A stretch of 64,000 nucleotides of DNA from NCBI GenBank assembly GCA_016946835.1, contig JACVTC010000210.1, positions 21,001 to 85,000 on the forward strand, written 5' to 3'. The position numbers and the translations under genes are program-made. Of the stretch, positions 13,726 to 23,980 are shown one piece after another (positions within the stretch are counted from its first letter, which is position 1; every line of letters begins with the position of its first letter). The notes under the pieces were generated by a model. The model did no database searches. It was not told where the DNA came from and saw only the letters and a program-made list of their open reading frames with translations. This DNA comes from Neocallimastix lanati (nom. inval.) (Eukaryota > Neocallimastigomycota > Neocallimastigomycetes > Neocallimastigales > Neocallimastigaceae).

Positions 13726-13847
13726 AACAACTTTAGAAAAATAATAATATACTTTAATGAATTGTTATTATAAAGTCTTAGTAATTAGGATTTTAAAAAG
13801 CCTATAATTGGTTATATTTATTATATAATCATCACAATATTAAATAA
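12656..13847. other. AT-rich spacer with long A tract
   Basis: No supported gene. The frame at 12896-13195 is a run of F/I/L/Y codons from T-rich repeats (ATTTC/ATTTT units near 12930-12972) and is not believed. A 36-bp A homopolymer lies at 13688-13723. A slightly more mixed patch near 13300-13560 has no coding signal. Confidence 0.5.
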
Positions 13848-14025
13848 TGTTAAAAAATCTCAATATTTGTTTATTTATTAACTTTATTTATTTGAAGCAA
13901 AAGGCTTATTTTTTAAGAATAAATAATTTAATGTTATTTATACATACAAAATACATTTGATGGATCATACATATTTTAATACATTAAATACATGTTTGCA
14001 AATTGGTAAATTATTATAATTGTAG
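13848..14025 (-). mobile_element. Possible degenerate LTR
   Basis: Begins TGTTAA and resembles the minus-strand LTR at 12447 in order of motifs (AACTTTATTTATTTG, then TTTTAATACATTAAATACAT), but is heavily diverged, and its other end is not recognisable. Low confidence. Confidence 0.3.
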
Positions 14026-14311
14026 CTAGTGAAAATATCATTAGAATTTAGGAAATTAATGATAACATAAAAATATGAAATTCATTGTGTATTATTAATA
14101 ATTTATTATATTAAATAACTTTTATTTTATTTCTAATATTTATTATATTTTATAACATTTAATTATGTATATATATTTTATTAAACTTTATATTTTATTA
14201 TATGAAAACTTTATTATAAATTAGTATAAATGTAAATTATTTTATATTATGAAATTGTTAAGTTGTTAACTAATTATTATTACTAAATAAATAAAAATAA
14301 ATATTAAAAAG

Positions 14312-14514
14312 TGTTAGAATATGTGAATATGATGTTATAATACGTGAATATGAGATTAATGTAATAAAATGTAATGTAATATAAATAATGTATTAGCCAC
14401 AATGTATTAATATAAAAGCATTTAATTTAGAATAATTAAGTGCTAGTAACTCTTTATCACAAAATATATTAATAAAGTTGACATAATTATAAAACCTAAA
14501 TTCTTAATTCTTCA
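14312..14514 (+). mobile_element. 5' LTR of complete mini LTR retrotransposon
   Basis: 203 bp beginning TGTTAGAATATG and ending TTCTTCA. It is nearly identical to the LTR at 15486-15689; differences are a few bases near 'CACAATGT' and at the 3' end. It is preceded by the 5-bp AAAAG (14307-14311), which is repeated after the other LTR. Confidence 0.9.
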
Positions 14515-15485
14515 TCGACTCTTAGAAAGGATTCTTTGGAATAGAAATCCTTAGCCGAATGTAATATTATGTCAAGGAAATAAATTGGAAACTAAAATTG
14601 CGATAAAAGTTGCTCATTATGTCAATCTTAGAAAAATAAATAAAATTGATTTCGAACATTTGAAATGATCAAGATTACAAAAATTGAAGAAACGCGTAAA
14701 AAATTTTAATATAGTTGATAAAAGAGAATCCCCAAGTAGAATAAAAGTAAATTAAAGCTCTAAACATATAGAAACATTAAATAAATAGAGGTAAACAAGC
14801 TTAAGCATATATTAGTATAAATTATATTTTCTCATACAATACTGAGACTCTTAACGAAAATTATACTGAAAACATCAAAACATTAATTGATAATTAAATA
14901 TCTTTTGAATATTATTTAGTATATTTTATTAAAGAATAATTTATAAATACAATATTGATTCTTAAATGATGTAATACCCAAGAGGTCATCATACATATAA
15001 ACATAATTGAAATAGCGTAAATCCTAAAGAGTAGCTATATACATATAAACATAATTGAAATAGCGTAAATCCTAAAGAGTAGCTATATACATATAATTGA
15101 ATTGAAATAGCGTAAATCCTAACGAGTTGCTATAAACATAATTAAATGGCGTAAAACCTAAAGAGTAGCCATAAATATAAACATTTATATAAAGATAGGA
15201 TTGGTATAAAACCATAAGAGTATCCAACCTACAATAACCATTAAGTTTGAATTATATTAAAGGTTTAAACGTTTAACCACAAAAACGTAATAGTATTTAA
15301 TAATATAAATTTTTTGAATAAAATAAATAAAAAATATGCATTAAATGTTTAAAATTTCAATTAAGAAAAATTTATAAAAGAGAATAAATTTTTTAAAAAA
15401 AATTAATTTTAGAGTAATAGTAATTTACACATATTCACCTATAAACCGAATTTTATCTTTTAGAAAAACTAGGTTTAGGGGGGAA
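14515..15485 (+). mobile_element. Internal region of non-autonomous LTR element
   Basis: The 971 bp between the LTRs contain no open frame of useful length, so the element cannot encode gag-pol and must be mobilised in trans (inference). It carries three to four tandem units of about 40-48 bp with core GCGTAAATCCTAAAGAGT at about 15015, 15063, 15110 and 15150. The end is a strong purine tract, GTTTAGGGGGGAA, directly before the 3' LTR, as expected for plus-strand priming. The first bases after the 5' LTR would be the primer-binding site; no tRNA match could be assigned. Confidence 0.85.
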
Positions 15486-15689
15486 TGTTAGAATATGTGA
15501 ATATGATGTTATAATACGTGAATATGAGATTAATGTAATAAAATGTAATGTAATATAAATAATGTATTAGCCACAATGTTTTATATAAAAGCATTTAATT
15601 TAGAATAATTAAGTGCTAGTAACTCTTTATCACAAAATATATTAATAAAGTTGACATAATTATAAAACCTAAATTCTTAATTCTTAACA
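15486..15689 (+). mobile_element. 3' LTR of complete mini LTR retrotransposon
   Basis: 204 bp, TGTTAGAATATG to TTCTTAACA, followed by the AAAAG target duplication at 15690-15694. Near-identity with the 5' LTR implies fairly recent insertion. The whole element, 14312-15689, is about 1.38 kb. Confidence 0.92.
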
Positions 15690-15885
15690 AAAAGAATATA
15701 ATCGCTTCTCCCAAAAAGTGGAAATTAGAATCGAGTTATATCACTTATATAAATAAATTAATTATTATGCAATTATATTGTTTTATATATTTATATATTT
15801 ATATATTTATTTATTCATTAATTTATTAATATATTAAGACTAGGAAAAAATGTAATTAATAATTAATAATTGAAGCAATATATTT

Positions 15886-17404
15886 CAATGTGGCACATTT
15901 TGGAAATTGAAGAGTTTGAAATTTTTAATAAATAAATTGAATAATAAATAATATTTATAAAAAATAAATGTTAAGTTAATAATCAATAAAATTTTAAATA
16001 TTTTAGACATTAAATAAAATATTTTCATGGCGTTTTTTATATTTTTTATATTAAAAAAATTAAATAATTAATATTCATTTCAAATATAACAGAATTAAAA
16101 TTAAAAAAAGATAATCAAATATATAAAAATATTTAATTATTTAAATAGTAAATTTAGAATATTTGTATTAATAAGAATTAATGAAAGAGTTTTTAAAATT
16201 ATTATAAACTTAATAAAAATTAACATTTATATATATATATATATTAACAAAATATCAATGTAAAAATCATTTATATATTTGAAAACCCAGGTTATATACT
16301 AAATAAATTAATATAACTCTTAATCAAGTGAGAAATAATATAGTTATTGTTACTCCTGTTCAATATAAATTTACTGATAAAATTTGGATATTCGAATGAA
16401 ATTATCACATATGAAAGATTGTATTGAATATTAATCAAAGTGATAAAATGATGAGGTGGTATGTCAATCAGTATTAATTAAGAATGATAACCTTCATATT
16501 CAAGATGATTACAACATAGAAAAAGATGATAAATGGGAAATAATTTATGATATATTAATAAGTAATATTCCATCTAGAAATAAGATGGGTTAATTATCCA
16601 GAAAGTTACTGCATAATTTTATAATACAGCTAATAGAAATGTACTTACTATTAATTTTACGAATATGGCAAGAATGACTGCACGTACATGCTGATATCAT
16701 ATTTTTACTAATATAGAAGGAACAGCTGATTAATTAATGGTAAATTATATGGATATCTTGATAATAATTTTAATTCTCATTATAATAAAGAAGAACTAAC
16801 CCAGTTCATAATATGTAGTTTATTTTAGATTTCCAACTGATATTGCTATATGTCTTATCTATGCAAGTAACAATTATAAGAAATATTCAGGTATTCAGAA
16901 TAAAGAAAATACCTTGTTTTAAATTATTTCCTTAAACAAAATAATTTAAGTGAAATGAAAATAAATAATATAAACATATATCTTCAATGTAAAATTATAA
17001 TTGATGAACAAAGAAATCAACATGATATAATAAAACTAATTATAAATATGTTAAAAAATAAATTAAATATTGGTATATAAAATCAAATGGTAAATATTAT
17101 ACTGTTATTTCACTACGCGATGGAAATGTTTAAATTTCAATTCTCAAGAAGATATTATATATGAAACTGTAAAAATAATAAATTTGAGATATTTTGAATT
17201 AAAGTTTGTTTTATTCATTCAAAATTTGATGAAAAATAAATGCTTAGATGAGTTGCATTTCCTCAAGTTGCATTTCACCAAGTGGCATATTGATATTGAT
17301 AATAAATGAATAAATAAATAAAAATTCAAAAAAATTTTTTTTAAAACTTTATTCAATATTATAATAATATTTAATTTTATTTATTTATTCATTAATTTAT
17401 TAAT

Positions 17405-17443
<39 letters not shown>

Positions 17444-17774
17444 TATAATAAATTTTAATTTGGAGAAAAGCAACATTTTTAATACGCCACATATTTTCAA
17501 AAATGGCGAAATGCAACTTGGCGAAATTCCAATCCTGTCTAAAATAGGGATTGTGCATTTCGCAATGTGTTGTATAATATTTTTAAATAAAGCCATACAT
17601 TTTTAAGATATTCTATACAATCATAAATAAATATATAAATAATTATAAAAAATTATTTTTATAATTGAATATTAATATATTATATATATAAAAAAAAAGA
17701 ATATTTATTATTTATTTAATTATTATTTATTAACTATTAAAAAAACAAGCCACATACAAAAATATGCCACATTG
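15886..17774. mobile_element. Possible old inverted-repeat element
   Basis: CAATGTGGCACATTTT at the left end is mirrored by AAATATGCCACATTG at the right end (17760-17774), a loose inverted repeat of about 24 bp. Inner inverted pairs share the motif TTGG(C/T)GAAATGCAA (17251-17283 against 17504-17525). Between them lies a dead reading frame. No target duplication was found. This could be a decayed DNA transposon; simple chance in AT-rich DNA is less likely for the G/C-containing motifs but not excluded. Confidence 0.35.
16320..17190 (+). pseudogene. Decayed, unrecognised coding remnant
   Basis: Base composition is less A/T-extreme than neighbouring spacers, and short protein-like stretches occur on the plus strand in shifting frames, for example VYFRFPTDIAICLIYASNNY near 16820-16880 and WYIKSNGKYYTVISLRDGNV near 17065-17130. 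Frequent stops and frameshifts break it. I do not recognise the family. Its position inside the inverted repeats suggests a former transposon gene, but this is inference. Confidence 0.3.
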
Positions 17775-17884
17775 CTAAACGCACTAGACTCTAAAATATA
17801 CTATAACTTAACCTATTCAACAAAATTTGCTAAAATTGGATTAAAAATGTTGTAATAATTGATATTGGGCAATATTTGGAATTT

Positions 17885-18110
17885 TTAAAAAAATTTTTCA
17901 TATAGAATTTTAATATCCATAAAATATTTCATTTGAAATTCACAGAAAAGATAGCAAATAGAAAACCAATGTTCCAATCGAGAATTACTATTTACTCTAT
18001 AACAACAAGAACATCGTTCTGGACAGTCATCTTCAATCATACTTATATTCATATCCACGTCTGGCAAGAAGTACCCATCAGAAACCAATGCTAAATTCAG
18101 GAACCTTAAA
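17885..18110 (-). pseudogene. LINE C-terminal zinc-finger remnant
   Basis: The minus strand encodes EDDCPERCSCC...LEHWFSICYL, matching by eye the C-x-C-C...EHW-x5-C motif in the LINE fragment at 63.3 kb (EDCPKSCPCC...FEHWIFKCDA). Such Cys/His motifs lie downstream of the reverse transcriptase in many non-LTR retrotransposons. The frame is open for about 75 codons, then broken. It lies in correct order relative to the RT remnant at 19.1 kb. Confidence 0.6.
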
Positions 18111-18277
18111 GTTGATCTTCAGGTAGCTTTTATTTTTTTCAAATTTATTCTTCTAATAAGTCTTAGTCTTGATTGATTTTCATGCTATGTCTCTATCCCA
18201 GTAAAAATTTAAAATTGCTTTTTTTTTTTGATGGAAATTTATCTAATTTATCTGCTATAAATTTTACTTTCTTTATT

Positions 18278-18700
18278 TCATACATGACGTCTACAACGTG
18301 ATATATCTTTAAGTAAATCAGAGATAATACGATTCGAGTTTTTCCATTTTTTGAAACATCTTACCCAGGTTACTGTAGAGGGCGGGGTTCGAATCCTCGG
18401 CATGGCACCAAATAATCGGATGAGATTTCTATCCTGGGATATTATGTGACCACACGTGATATTCATAAGGCTTTCCCTCAAATGATTATTTCACCCAACC
18501 CTGATACTACGCTTTGAATTGAAGCATAGACCTTGATGATTGTAAAATTTCCAATCGCCAATGATTACACCCACTAGGGAGGAGTTAATGATTCCGTTCT
18601 GATGCTCGTGGTCAATAGAAATATATGTAGGAACGTTAGGAATGCATCTCCGGGCAGTGTGTAACGACGATTGATGAGTTATTGGCATACAGTATGCCAA
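18278..18700 (-). pseudogene. GC-richer remnant, perhaps endonuclease-like
   Basis: Two minus-strand frames (18278-18481, 18491-18700) lie in a block with clearly higher G+C than the spacers. A stretch reading PTYISIDHEHQNG, VGVIIGDWKFYNHQGLCFN and then SKRSI loosely resembles the C-terminal part of a LINE endonuclease, where SDHS would be expected. I cannot identify it firmly. It includes half of a 39-bp palindrome and, on the plus strand, a tRNA-3'-end-like sequence. Confidence 0.3.
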
Positions 18701-18710
18701 TAACTCATCA
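18672..18710. repeat. Perfect 39-bp palindrome
   Basis: TGATGAGTTATTGGCATAC is followed by a single A and then its exact reverse complement: 19-bp arms with a 1-nt centre. It is much more complex than the surrounding A/T runs, so chance is unlikely. Confidence 0.9.
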
Positions 18711-18928
18711 CCTTACAGTTAATTAATAACTGTATGGCCATATGGGAGATGGGTACTCATATGTGCAAGTCTATGTTTGAAACATCTTACCAGAGCAAAC
18801 GCATATTTAACTAAACAGGAGGAATATTTAGTTTTTTAGAAACACAATAAAGGAATGCAAAGCTTTTCCCATCAGAAAAACCTTCAATCCAGTATAATCC
18901 TGAATTAACTAGAGTCTGTGTACTTCTC

Positions 18929-18967
<39 letters not shown>

Positions 18968-18975
18968 TTTTTTTT

Positions 18976-19006
<31 letters not shown>

Positions 19007-19080
19007 GTTTTATCCAAGAAAAGGTGCATAATACGATTATTGCCCAATCACTATAGCTAGAAATAACATTCGTTTATATG

Positions 19081-19216
19081 GAATAGGAAAACGGTGGACC
19101 TAAGTTAGTATAGCAATTTGTTTTAGGTAATTCTTGACTTGAAAGGTAAAAGGGTAAGGTTAATATTATTAAGAAATCTTGAAACTTCCCCTCGTACTGT
19201 TAAACTAGTACACTTA
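19081..19216 (-). pseudogene. LINE reverse-transcriptase remnant
   Basis: On the minus strand CTSLTVRGEV, then after a frameshift LSSQELPKTNCYTNLGPPF, corresponds to CATLVVKP...IGSNKLPKTDNYTYLGIPF in the RT fragment at 37.3-37.8 kb. These are residues just after the FADD catalytic box. Broken by stops and frameshifts. Confidence 0.6.
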
Positions 19217-19559
19217 TAACTCTTAATTTGTTTATACTTTAGATTTTTTACCTTTTGAAGATAATAAATTACTCGGGACATTCTAAACATCGCTTTTCTG
19301 ATGAAGAAAAAAAAAATAATGATATAATTTGCTTAAAAATACATAATTAAAAAAATAATAATAATTATAATTATAATAAAAGAAAAGTTTGTTTTTTTAA
19401 AAAAGTATTATTAATTTAAAAAATTTTCAAATGAAAATGAAAATACAAATAAATATACAAATAAAAAATTTTTTATTTATAATCAAATATAAATATAAAA
19501 CATTAAAAATATAGATGTTCTTTTTTTTTTTTAATATAGTTTTATTTTGTTTTTCTTTT

Positions 19560-19602
<43 letters not shown>

Positions 19603-20040
19603 CATAAATATATGCTTTATTATATATATGAATTTTATTATTCATATAATAAATAAAATATGATTAGGATTTGTTAAAATATATGAATATTTTACAATTT
19701 TGTATTTTAGTTTTCTAAATCTTTTTTTTTTTTTTTCTCTAATATTATAAATATTTTTCTATTTACTATTTTACTTTATTTATTTATTTGCTTATTTATT
19801 TATTATTTATTTATTTATTTATTTATTATTTTAATATTAACTTCTATCCTTTCATATTCTTAATTTTTTTTTTCTATTATTATTATTATTTATAAATAAA
19901 TTTGGGCATTGCATTGTATTAATTATAAATAAAATTAAAATAAAAAAAAAAAAAGAAAAAAAAATATAACATTAAACTAGAATTATTTCTACTTCTTTAT
20001 TTATATATTATTATTATAATACTTTATTTTTCCATACTTC
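19217..20040. other. Spacer downstream of metacaspase 1
   Basis: AT-rich with a 41-nt T run at 19562-19602 and TTTA/TTTAT repeats near 19780-19835. The poly-Lys frame at 19427-19645 is a by-product of the T run. No gene. Confidence 0.6.
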
Positions 20041-21234
20041 TTACATAATGAATTGTTCATTCATATTCATTGGATGTGAAGTAGAAAGTTGTGGAATTTG
20101 TTTAAAGTTCTTTTGTTTCATAATTTGTCTAATTTGTGTTAATAATTGTGTGTAACTAATATTTTGGTTTTGTTTTAAGACTGTAGAAAAAGCGTATGAC
20201 ATAGCACCAGTAGAAACATTATTAATCTTAGCATCAGCTGAGGTTTGATTATCTCTACAACCAGAGAATTGAATAACATCAGCATCATGTCTTCTCTTTT
20301 CAATGGTAGCTTGATTAGAAGTATTTGGTTTATTAAAGCTAATAGAACCATCGAAAAGACCAAGAAGAGAACTTGCAATAGCAGCTTGATCACCTTGAAT
20401 GAAACTACCAACAATACCGAAGGCCTTCTTGAAAATTTCCTTACGCATATCATTTTCAATAACCTCAACATTACCATCACATTGATAAGTGTATGGAAGA
20501 TCTAAAACAGTACCAGAGTGACATGAATCGAAAATAGCAGTTAATCTACAACCTTTTGGCAATGGTTTAACCAAGTTTTCATAAATAACATCATCAATAA
20601 TTTGACCATTTTTGGCATAATCTAATGGTAATATAGTTTCATCGAAGCCATCTATTTCATCAGCATGAGAATCCCTAGCTGTACCACCATGACCACTGTA
20701 GTGGAAGAATAAAGAATCATTTGGTTGAGCACCTTGAACAAGCCACTTCATAGCTTCAATAATATTATTGTAAGTAGGTTTCTTTTCTGGATCTTGTTGT
20801 TCATCAGTTAAGTATAAACAGTTTTGGAAACCAAATCTTCCACATACTAATTCTGAAATGTTTCTAACATCATTAATACAACCCTTAAGTTCAGCTTGAG
20901 TACCAGTATAATTAATACCGATGAAAAGAGCCTTCTTATTACCATTACAGGCAGATCTTTCAAATTGATCACCACCTCTTGAACGATAGAAACCATCAAG
21001 ATCACTATTCCATAAGTTTTGTTCTCTAATTTTTTGGTCAACTGCTCTACTGAAGACTTCATTTTGACTATCCCAAGTATTTATATTAACATTGTATCTT
21101 CTTCTATCACGGTCACTTTGCATACTACTAATAGATTCCATGCTAGTTTGAATAATGTTTTGAAGGTTTCCATTTTGAACTTGTTCTTGAATACTTTGGA
21201 AACCTTGTTGTAAAAATTGTTGGAAGTTGTTCAT
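20041..21234 (-). CDS. Type I metacaspase 1 (Gln-rich N-terminus)
   Basis: Predicted Ca2+-dependent cysteine peptidase of clan CD that cleaves after Arg/Lys; in fungi the class (yeast YCA1) acts in stress response, protein-aggregate clearance and cell death. The gene is intronless, 397 aa. Residues 1-45 are Gln-rich (MNNFQQFLQQGFQSIQEQVQ) and probably helical. The p20 core starts at KKALFIGINY (about 100), with catalytic His182 in HYSGHGG and Cys238 in FDSCHSGT. The acidic DEIDGFDETILP fits the Ca2+-binding loop. The p10-like end has FSGCRDNQTSADA, TGAMSYAF and STSHPMNMN. All catalytic elements are intact. First of six same-strand paralogues; the 2.7-kb gap to the next is gene-free. Function is inferred from family. 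Confidence 0.94.
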   Translation of the reverse strand: MNNFQQFLQQGFQSIQEQVQNGNLQNIIQTSMESISSMQSDRDRRRYNVNINTWDSQNEVFSRAVDQKIREQNLWNSDLDGFYRSRGGDQFERSACNGNKKALFIGINYTGTQAELKGCINDVRNISELVCGRFGFQNCLYLTDEQQDPEKKPTYNNIIEAMKWLVQGAQPNDSLFFHYSGHGGTARDSHADEIDGFDETILPLDYAKNGQIIDDVIYENLVKPLPKGCRLTAIFDSCHSGTVLDLPYTYQCDGNVEVIENDMRKEIFKKAFGIVGSFIQGDQAAIASSLLGLFDGSISFNKPNTSNQATIEKRRHDADVIQFSGCRDNQTSADAKINNVSTGAMSYAFSTVLKQNQNISYTQLLTQIRQIMKQKNFKQIPQLSTSHPMNMNEQFIM

Positions 21235-21951
21235 CTTTGTATATTAAATTACCTACTTATAATTATAACATAATAAATATATATAATAAATATTTAATAA
21301 TTATAATGTAAAATTAAAAGATATTTTATATATTTAATAAGAATAACAATAAAAATGTATGTTTTTTTGTTTCATAATATAAAAAATATGAACTGGCACA
21401 ACATTTAAATATAATTATCAATATATTTATTATTATAAAATCATTTTTATTTTATATATTATTTCTTTTATTTATTAATTAGTATATTTATTCTAAAAAT
21501 ACACATATTATTTTATTTTCCCTGTTATTCTTTAATTTAACCATTTTCATAAATAATAATTTTACTGTATTATTATCTCTAAATTTTTTTATTGTCTTTT
21601 CTTTTTATTAGTATTATTTCCATAAATATGATTACTCTAATTTTTATTTCATCAAATTTCTTATTTTAAATTTTATCTTATTTTTTTTTTTTTGTGTGTG
21701 TTCTAGAGTTCGCTTTGTCTCATTATTCTATCAAAAGTTCTCTTCTACTTTATAATATTATTGTGCTTTATTTATTTATTTTTTATTTTTAATACAATAT
21801 TAACCTTTTTTATGTCTTTCAAAAATAATTTCTTCTCGATAAGATATAAAATTGGATTATTCAAAACCTTTTATATATAAATAAACAAATAAATAAATAA
21901 AATAAAAGTTGAAAAGAGATAAATAAAAAGAATTGAACTGTTTTTTTATAT

Positions 21952-22018
<67 letters not shown>

Positions 22019-23735
22019 TATATTTATAATTATAATTACTTTAATAGTATAATTTTTATTATAAATAATATTGTTCAAATTTTATTAATAAAAACATATT
22101 TATTAATTCATTATTATAGAATAAAAATATTAATATATATATATTATAATTAAATATTAAATTTTTTAAATTAAATAAAAAAAAAGCTTAGTATCGATTT
22201 ATTTAATAATGTATTTATTCATTTAATATAATATGATAATTTATTTAACTTGTATTTATTCATTTATTTATTATTATAAGTTACATTTTCTTATTTCTAT
22301 TGACTTAGAAATTCAATTTTTTTCTCAACAAATAATAAAAAATTAGAATAACTTTAATAAATTTCAATATATTTTATAATATATATATTAGAAATATATT
22401 TGATATAATTTATTCTTATTATAAAAAATATATATTAGAATAGTAATAAATATTTATTTACTTATTAATTTATATAATATATATATATTATTTGTTATTT
22501 AATGAATCATAAACTTCATTATTAAACTATATATATTCTATTTTTTTAAAAAAAAAAAAATGAGCTTTAAAGCCTTAAATATATTGGTTCACAAAAGAGT
22601 TAAATAAATTATTTCAGTATATTATAATATATTTAAATTGTATATTAAATAGAAAAAAAATGGAAATGGACCGTTTAACTTTAAAAAATAAATAAATAAA
22701 TAAATAAAAATTTTAAAGTAAAAATAAAAACAATTATTTATTTTATCCATTTAATTATTAATATATAAAAATAATTTAATCAGCCATTTTTTTATATATA
22801 TTTTAGTGTAATTAAATATATTTAATCAACATAATAAATTTTCAAGATACAAAAAAAAAGGTTAAAATATAAATTTTAAGATAATATTTAATAAGTATAT
22901 TCTAATATAAATAATATTATTAATTTCAATTAATTTGCCATTCTTTGAATAAATAAATTATTAATAATTTCTATAAGTAAATAAAATAAAGAAAAAAAAT
23001 ATAAATAAAAGAAAAAAATAAAGTATTTTTATATATATCATTCACAATTAATTCTTATTATATAAATACTAAAAAATATATATGTAAAAATTAATAAATA
23101 CTAATAATAAATAAATAAATATTATTAATAATATTAACAATTAATAATAATAAAATATATATATTTAAATAGCAAATAAAATAAAATAAAACCATAATAT
23201 TTCATTTCCTTTATTTATGTTTTTTTGTATAAATTATATATAATTTAAAAAAAAAGTACATATATTACAAAATTGTCAATAATGATATTTCTTATTTATA
23301 AAAAAATAATGGTCCTCATAATTATAATAATACTAGAATTATTATTGATATCCTATTATCCTTAAATATGGAATAATTTATATTATTATTTATCAAACAA
23401 ATTAAAGAATGAAACTATATATTCATATATATTCAAAAAAAAAAACATTAAATATTTTTAAAATGCATGATTTATTCCTAATTATTAGTTTTTGATTTAT
23501 TTATTCATTCATTTACTTATTTATTTGTTTGTTTATTTATTTATTTGCTTGTTTGTTTGTTTGTTTGTTAATATACTTATTTTGTAGTTGTTCTTTTTAA
23601 ATACATTAAATAAATTCTATTATAATATAAAAATTTTTTACAATAATAATTTTGTACAATAAAGAATAAAAAAAAAAAAAAAAAGTGTATTGCTTTATGT
23701 ATTATGCTGAATAATTTTGATAATCATTAAATATA

Positions 23736-23766
<31 letters not shown>

Positions 23767-23980
23767 CACCATTATTCTTTGATTTTAAATTTTTTTATTA
23801 TAAAATTATTATTGTTATTTTTCTAATTTTTTTTTATTTATTTTAATTTAAAAAATATATATATAATGTGTGTATATAAATATAAATTTATATATTTTTA
23901 TATACTTATATATACTTCTTAGTATTGTTTGTTTTAGTTGTTATAAGTTCATTATTTTTTTTATTATTACCATTATTATT
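21235..23980. other. Intergenic spacer, metacaspases 1-2
   Basis: 2.7 kb of AT-rich DNA with a TTTA tetranucleotide array at about 21950-22018 and smaller TTTG/TTTA runs near 23515-23570. It must contain the metacaspase 1 promoter near 21235 and the 3' end of metacaspase 2. No coding signal. Confidence 0.6.

Noticed and set aside
18340-18412. Complete tRNA gene
   Set aside because: Only the T-arm and acceptor 3' side are convincing; no D-arm, anticodon arm or matching 5' acceptor strand is present upstream.
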